From Burkholderiales bacterium (lineage in GTDB: Bacteria; Pseudomonadota; Gammaproteobacteria; Burkholderiales; Burkholderiaceae_F), in the NCBI GenBank assembly GCA_021298875.1, contig JAJTHJ010000325.1:1-9387 (forward strand): DNA of 9,387 bases, written 5' to 3'. The translations under genes and the position numbers were made by a program. The notes below the pieces were generated by a model. The model was not told the origin of the DNA. It searched no databases and worked only from the letters and a program-made list of their open reading frames with translations. This document shows, piece after piece, positions 7,175 to 9,387 of this stretch; the stretch's first letter is position 1, and every line of letters begins with the position of its first letter.

Positions 7175-8539
7175 CTACCCCGCCACGCTCGGCAACCCCG
7201 CCAACGCCATCGCCAGCTCCTTCTCGTCGTAACTGGCGTCGACCAGCTTGCCGGCAAAGTAGTCGGTGTAAGCCTGCATGTCGAAGTGGCCGTGGCCGCA
7301 GAGGTTGAAGAGGATCGCGCGCGATACGCCTTCTTCGCGGCAACGCAGCGCCTCATCGATGGCGCCCTTGACCGCGTGATTGGCCTCGGGCGCCGGCACG
7401 ATGCCCTCGGCGCGGGCGAAGGTCACGCCGGCCTCGAAGCACTGGGTCTGCGGGTAGGCACGCGCTTCGATGAGGCCCAGCTCCTTGATGTGCGACACCA
7501 GCGGCGCCATGCCGTGGTAGCGCAACCCGCCGGCATGGAAGCCCGGCGGCATGAAGGTCGAGCCCAGTGTGTGCATCTTGGTCAGCGGCGTCAGGTGCCC
7601 GGTGTCGCCAAAGTCGTAGGCGTAACGGCCGCGCGTCAGGCTCGGGCAGGCGGCAGGCTCCACCGCCACCACCCGCACTTTCTTGCCGCCGCGCAGTTGC
7701 TCGCCGATGAACGGGAAGGCGATGCCGGCAAAATTGGAGCCGCCGCCGGTGCAGCCGACCACCACGTCCGGGTAGTCGTCGGCGAGCGCCAGTTGCGCGA
7801 TGGCTTCCTGGCCGATCACGGTCTGGTGCAGCAGCACGTGGTTCAACACCGAGCCCAGCGCGTACTTGGTGTCATCGCAACTGGCGGCGACTTCCACCGC
7901 CTCCGAGATTGCAATGCCCAGGCTGCCGTTGCTGTCCGGGTGCTCGGCCAGCACGGAGCGGCCGTACTGCGTCTCGGACGAGGGGCTGGCAATGCAGCGG
8001 GCACCGTAGGTTTCCATCAGCGCACGGCGATACGGCTTCTGATTGTACGACACGCGCACCATGAAGACCTGCACTTCCAGCCCGAACACGGCGCCGGCAA
8101 AGGCGAGCGAGGAGCCCCATTGCCCGGCCCCGGTCTCGGTGGCGATGCGCTTCGCGCCCGCCTCCTTGTTGTAGAAGGCCTGCGCGACCGCAGTGTTGGG
8201 CTTGTGGCTGCCGGCAGGCGACACACCCTCGTACTTGTAGTAGATGCGGGCCGGGGTTTGCAACGCGGCTTCGAGCCGGCGCGCGCGATAAAGCGGCGTG
8301 ACGCGCCACTGGCGGTACACGTCGCGCACCGGGCCGGGGATTTCGATTTCACGCTCGGTGCTGACCTCTTGCTGGATCAGCACCAGCGGGAAAAGCGGCG
8401 CCAGGTCGTCCGGTCCGATGGGCTTCAACGTGCCCGGATGCAGCACCGGCGGCGGCGGCGCGGGCAGGTCGGCGGCGAGGTTGTACCAGTGCTTGGGGAT
8501 GGCGGATTCGGGCAGGGTGTACTTGATGGTGTCGGTCAC
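7175..8539 (-). CDS. trpB2: Tryptophan synthase beta-like chain, TrpB2 type
   Basis: A PLP enzyme joining indole and serine to make tryptophan in the cytoplasm. The 454 residues carry the long N-terminal region of the TrpB2 branch (KYTLPESAIPKHWYNLAADLP), which classical TrpB (about 400 residues) lacks. The PLP Schiff-base lysine is Lys113 in PAGSHKPNT, the likely catalytic glutamate is Glu135 in TETGAGQWG, and GCTGGGSN (262-269) forms the phosphate-binding loop. No trpA lies beside it, consistent with TrpB2 proteins, which often act without a tight TrpA partner and may salvage free indole. The start is GTG 8539 with GAGGAG 6 bases upstream. It lies 81 bases after the ubiA stop on the same strand, with a hairpin between. 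It is convergent with the ParA gene, about 40 bases apart. Confidence 0.94.
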   Translation of the reverse strand: MTDTIKYTLPESAIPKHWYNLAADLPAPPPPVLHPGTLKPIGPDDLAPLFPLVLIQQEVSTEREIEIPGPVRDVYRQWRVTPLYRARRLEAALQTPARIYYKYEGVSPAGSHKPNTAVAQAFYNKEAGAKRIATETGAGQWGSSLAFAGAVFGLEVQVFMVRVSYNQKPYRRALMETYGARCIASPSSETQYGRSVLAEHPDSNGSLGIAISEAVEVAASCDDTKYALGSVLNHVLLHQTVIGQEAIAQLALADDYPDVVVGCTGGGSNFAGIAFPFIGEQLRGGKKVRVVAVEPAACPSLTRGRYAYDFGDTGHLTPLTKMHTLGSTFMPPGFHAGGLRYHGMAPLVSHIKELGLIEARAYPQTQCFEAGVTFARAEGIVPAPEANHAVKGAIDEALRCREEGVSRAILFNLCGHGHFDMQAYTDYFAGKLVDASYDEKELAMALAGLPSVAG

Positions 8540-8596
8540 TTGCGTCTCCTCGAATCTCGATAGCCTGCCAAAACCAGCGGTCTTCCCTCACCCCAA

Positions 8597-8619
8597 CCCC
8601 TCTCCCGGCAGGAGAGGGG
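8597..8619. repeat. GC-rich hairpin between ubiA and trpB2
   Basis: CCCCTCTCC (8597-8605) and GGAGAGGGG (8611-8619) are perfect 9-base arms around a 5-base loop, directly after the ubiA stop. There is no T-tract on either side, so it is not a classical Rho-independent terminator. It resembles the scattered intergenic palindromes of GC-rich proteobacteria. It may protect the ubiA message end or attenuate read-through into trpB2. Confidence 0.65.
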
Positions 8620-8620
8620 C

Positions 8621-9387
8621 TTAACTGCGCAGCGCGTAGTCCAGCACCACCCCGGCAAACACCGCAAAGCCGATCCACTGGTTGTGGCGGAACGCGCGGA
8701 AGCAATGCTCGCGGTCGCGGCCGCGGATCAGCGCGTAGTGATACAGCGCAAAGCCCACCGCCAGCGCGATGCCGCCGTACAGCGCCACGCCGGCGCCGAT
8801 CCGCTGCGCCACCACCAGCAGCAGCGCGAAGTGCAGGCCGTAGCACAGCATCACCGCGGCCACGTCGGCGCGGCCGAACAAAATGGCCGAGGAGCGCAGG
8901 CCGATGCGGACGTCGTCGTCGCGGTCGACCATCGCGTATTCGGTGTCGTAGGCCACGACCCAGAAGAGATTGGCCGCGAAGAGCCACCAGCCCACCGGCG
9001 GCACGCTGCCCTGCACGGCGGCAAACGACATCGGGATGCCGAAGGAAAAGGCGATCGCCAGCCAGGCCTGCGGCAGCGGGAAGGAGCGCTTGAAGAGCGG
9101 ATACACCGTGGCGACGAAAGAGCCGACCAACGCCAACTGAAAGCTCAGCGCATTGAGCGGAATCAGCAGCAGCGCGGAGGCACCGAGCAGCACCAGGAAG
9201 ACGACTACGGCCTCGCGCGACGAGACTTGTCCGCTCGACACCACCCGCTCCGACGTGCGCTTGACGTGGCCGTCGAAATCGCGGTCGGCCACATCGTTGA
9301 TCGCGCAGCCGGCCGAGCGCATCAGGAAAGTGCCGGCAACGAAGATCGCCAGATGCAGCGCCGCAGGCCAGCCGCCGGAAGCGATCC
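8621..9387 (-). CDS. ubiA: 4-Hydroxybenzoate polyprenyltransferase, N-terminus cut by window edge
   Basis: An inner-membrane enzyme that attaches the polyprenyl chain to 4-hydroxybenzoate in ubiquinone synthesis. The visible 255 residues enter at IASGGWPAALHLAIFVAGTF, followed by LMRSAGCAINDVADRDFDGHVKRT with the first Asp-rich motif NDVADRDFD (coded at 9272-9298). The second Asp-rich motif DTEYAMVDRDDD is coded at 8912-8947. Together they bind the prenyl diphosphate through magnesium. Several hydrophobic segments (for example VVVFLVLLGASALLLIPL and LCYGLHFALLLVV) fit the multi-helix membrane fold. Compared with the usual length of about 290, some 35-40 N-terminal residues lie beyond the window. 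An internal ATG at 9322 is not the start, since family sequence continues upstream of it. The stop is followed at once by a GC-rich hairpin. Confidence 0.94.
   Translation of the reverse strand, partial: IASGGWPAALHLAIFVAGTFLMRSAGCAINDVADRDFDGHVKRTSERVVSSGQVSSREAVVVFLVLLGASALLLIPLNALSFQLALVGSFVATVYPLFKRSFPLPQAWLAIAFSFGIPMSFAAVQGSVPPVGWWLFAANLFWVVAYDTEYAMVDRDDDVRIGLRSSAILFGRADVAAVMLCYGLHFALLLVVAQRIGAGVALYGGIALAVGFALYHYALIRGRDREHCFRAFRHNQWIGFAVFAGVVLDYALRS

Noticed and set aside
7144..7179. GGTAGC/GCTACC inverted repeat after the ParA stop as a terminator
   Set aside because: Only 6-base arms around a 24-base loop, with no T-tract.
7286..8563. Plus-strand open frame (425 codons) opposite trpB2
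   Set aside because: Antisense to a gene with complete PLP-enzyme motifs; the translation is His/Arg/Val-rich without recognisable domains.
8597..8619. Rho-independent terminator of ubiA
   Set aside because: The stem is strong but is followed by G-rich sequence, not a T-run, on the transcribed strand; kept only as a hairpin repeat.

Overview
The window looks like chromosome of a GC-rich betaproteobacterium, probably Burkholderiales or a close relative. The evidence is the overall base composition, the DnaE and UbiA sequence style, and a GC-rich RhlE with a long basic tail. No rRNA, tRNA or CRISPR array was seen. The lineage is inferred from protein style only.

Layout, left to right. (1) 1-708, minus: the N-terminal 236 residues of the replicative DNA polymerase III alpha subunit (dnaE), running off the left edge. 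(2) 898-3042, minus: a compact three-gene run, read right to left. It holds a secreted protein with a possible permuted papain-like His...Cys core, a GNAT acetyltransferase broken by a frameshift in a CG dinucleotide run, and a DUF3291 protein. A REPIN-like double palindrome (3051-3131) sits just upstream. (3) 3207-4736, minus: RhlE-type DEAD-box RNA helicase. (4) 4737-5037: a roughly 300-base divergent intergenic region. (5) 5038-5639, plus: a two-gene DUF433/DUF5615 module, predicted to be a type II toxin-antitoxin pair, with overlapping stop and start codons. (6) 5727-5924, minus: the 5' stub of an IS4-type (DUF4372) transposase. (7) 6138-7133, plus: a solitary ParA-type ATPase with lower GC than its neighbours and a perfect 8+8 bp palindrome in its leader. 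(8) 7175-8539, minus: TrpB2, the second type of tryptophan synthase beta chain. (9) 8621-9387, minus: most of UbiA (4-hydroxybenzoate polyprenyltransferase), running off the right edge, with a GC-rich hairpin between it and trpB2.

The housekeeping genes (dnaE, rhlE, trpB2, ubiA) all lie on the minus strand. The plus-strand block 5038-7133 (TA module, IS scar, lone ParA) looks like a small accessory island dropped between rhlE and trpB2. It is the part most likely to repay study. The solitary ParA has no ParB, MinE or recognisable cargo gene next to it, and its role cannot be told from sequence alone. The three-gene run 898-3042 is the second place with unassigned biology.
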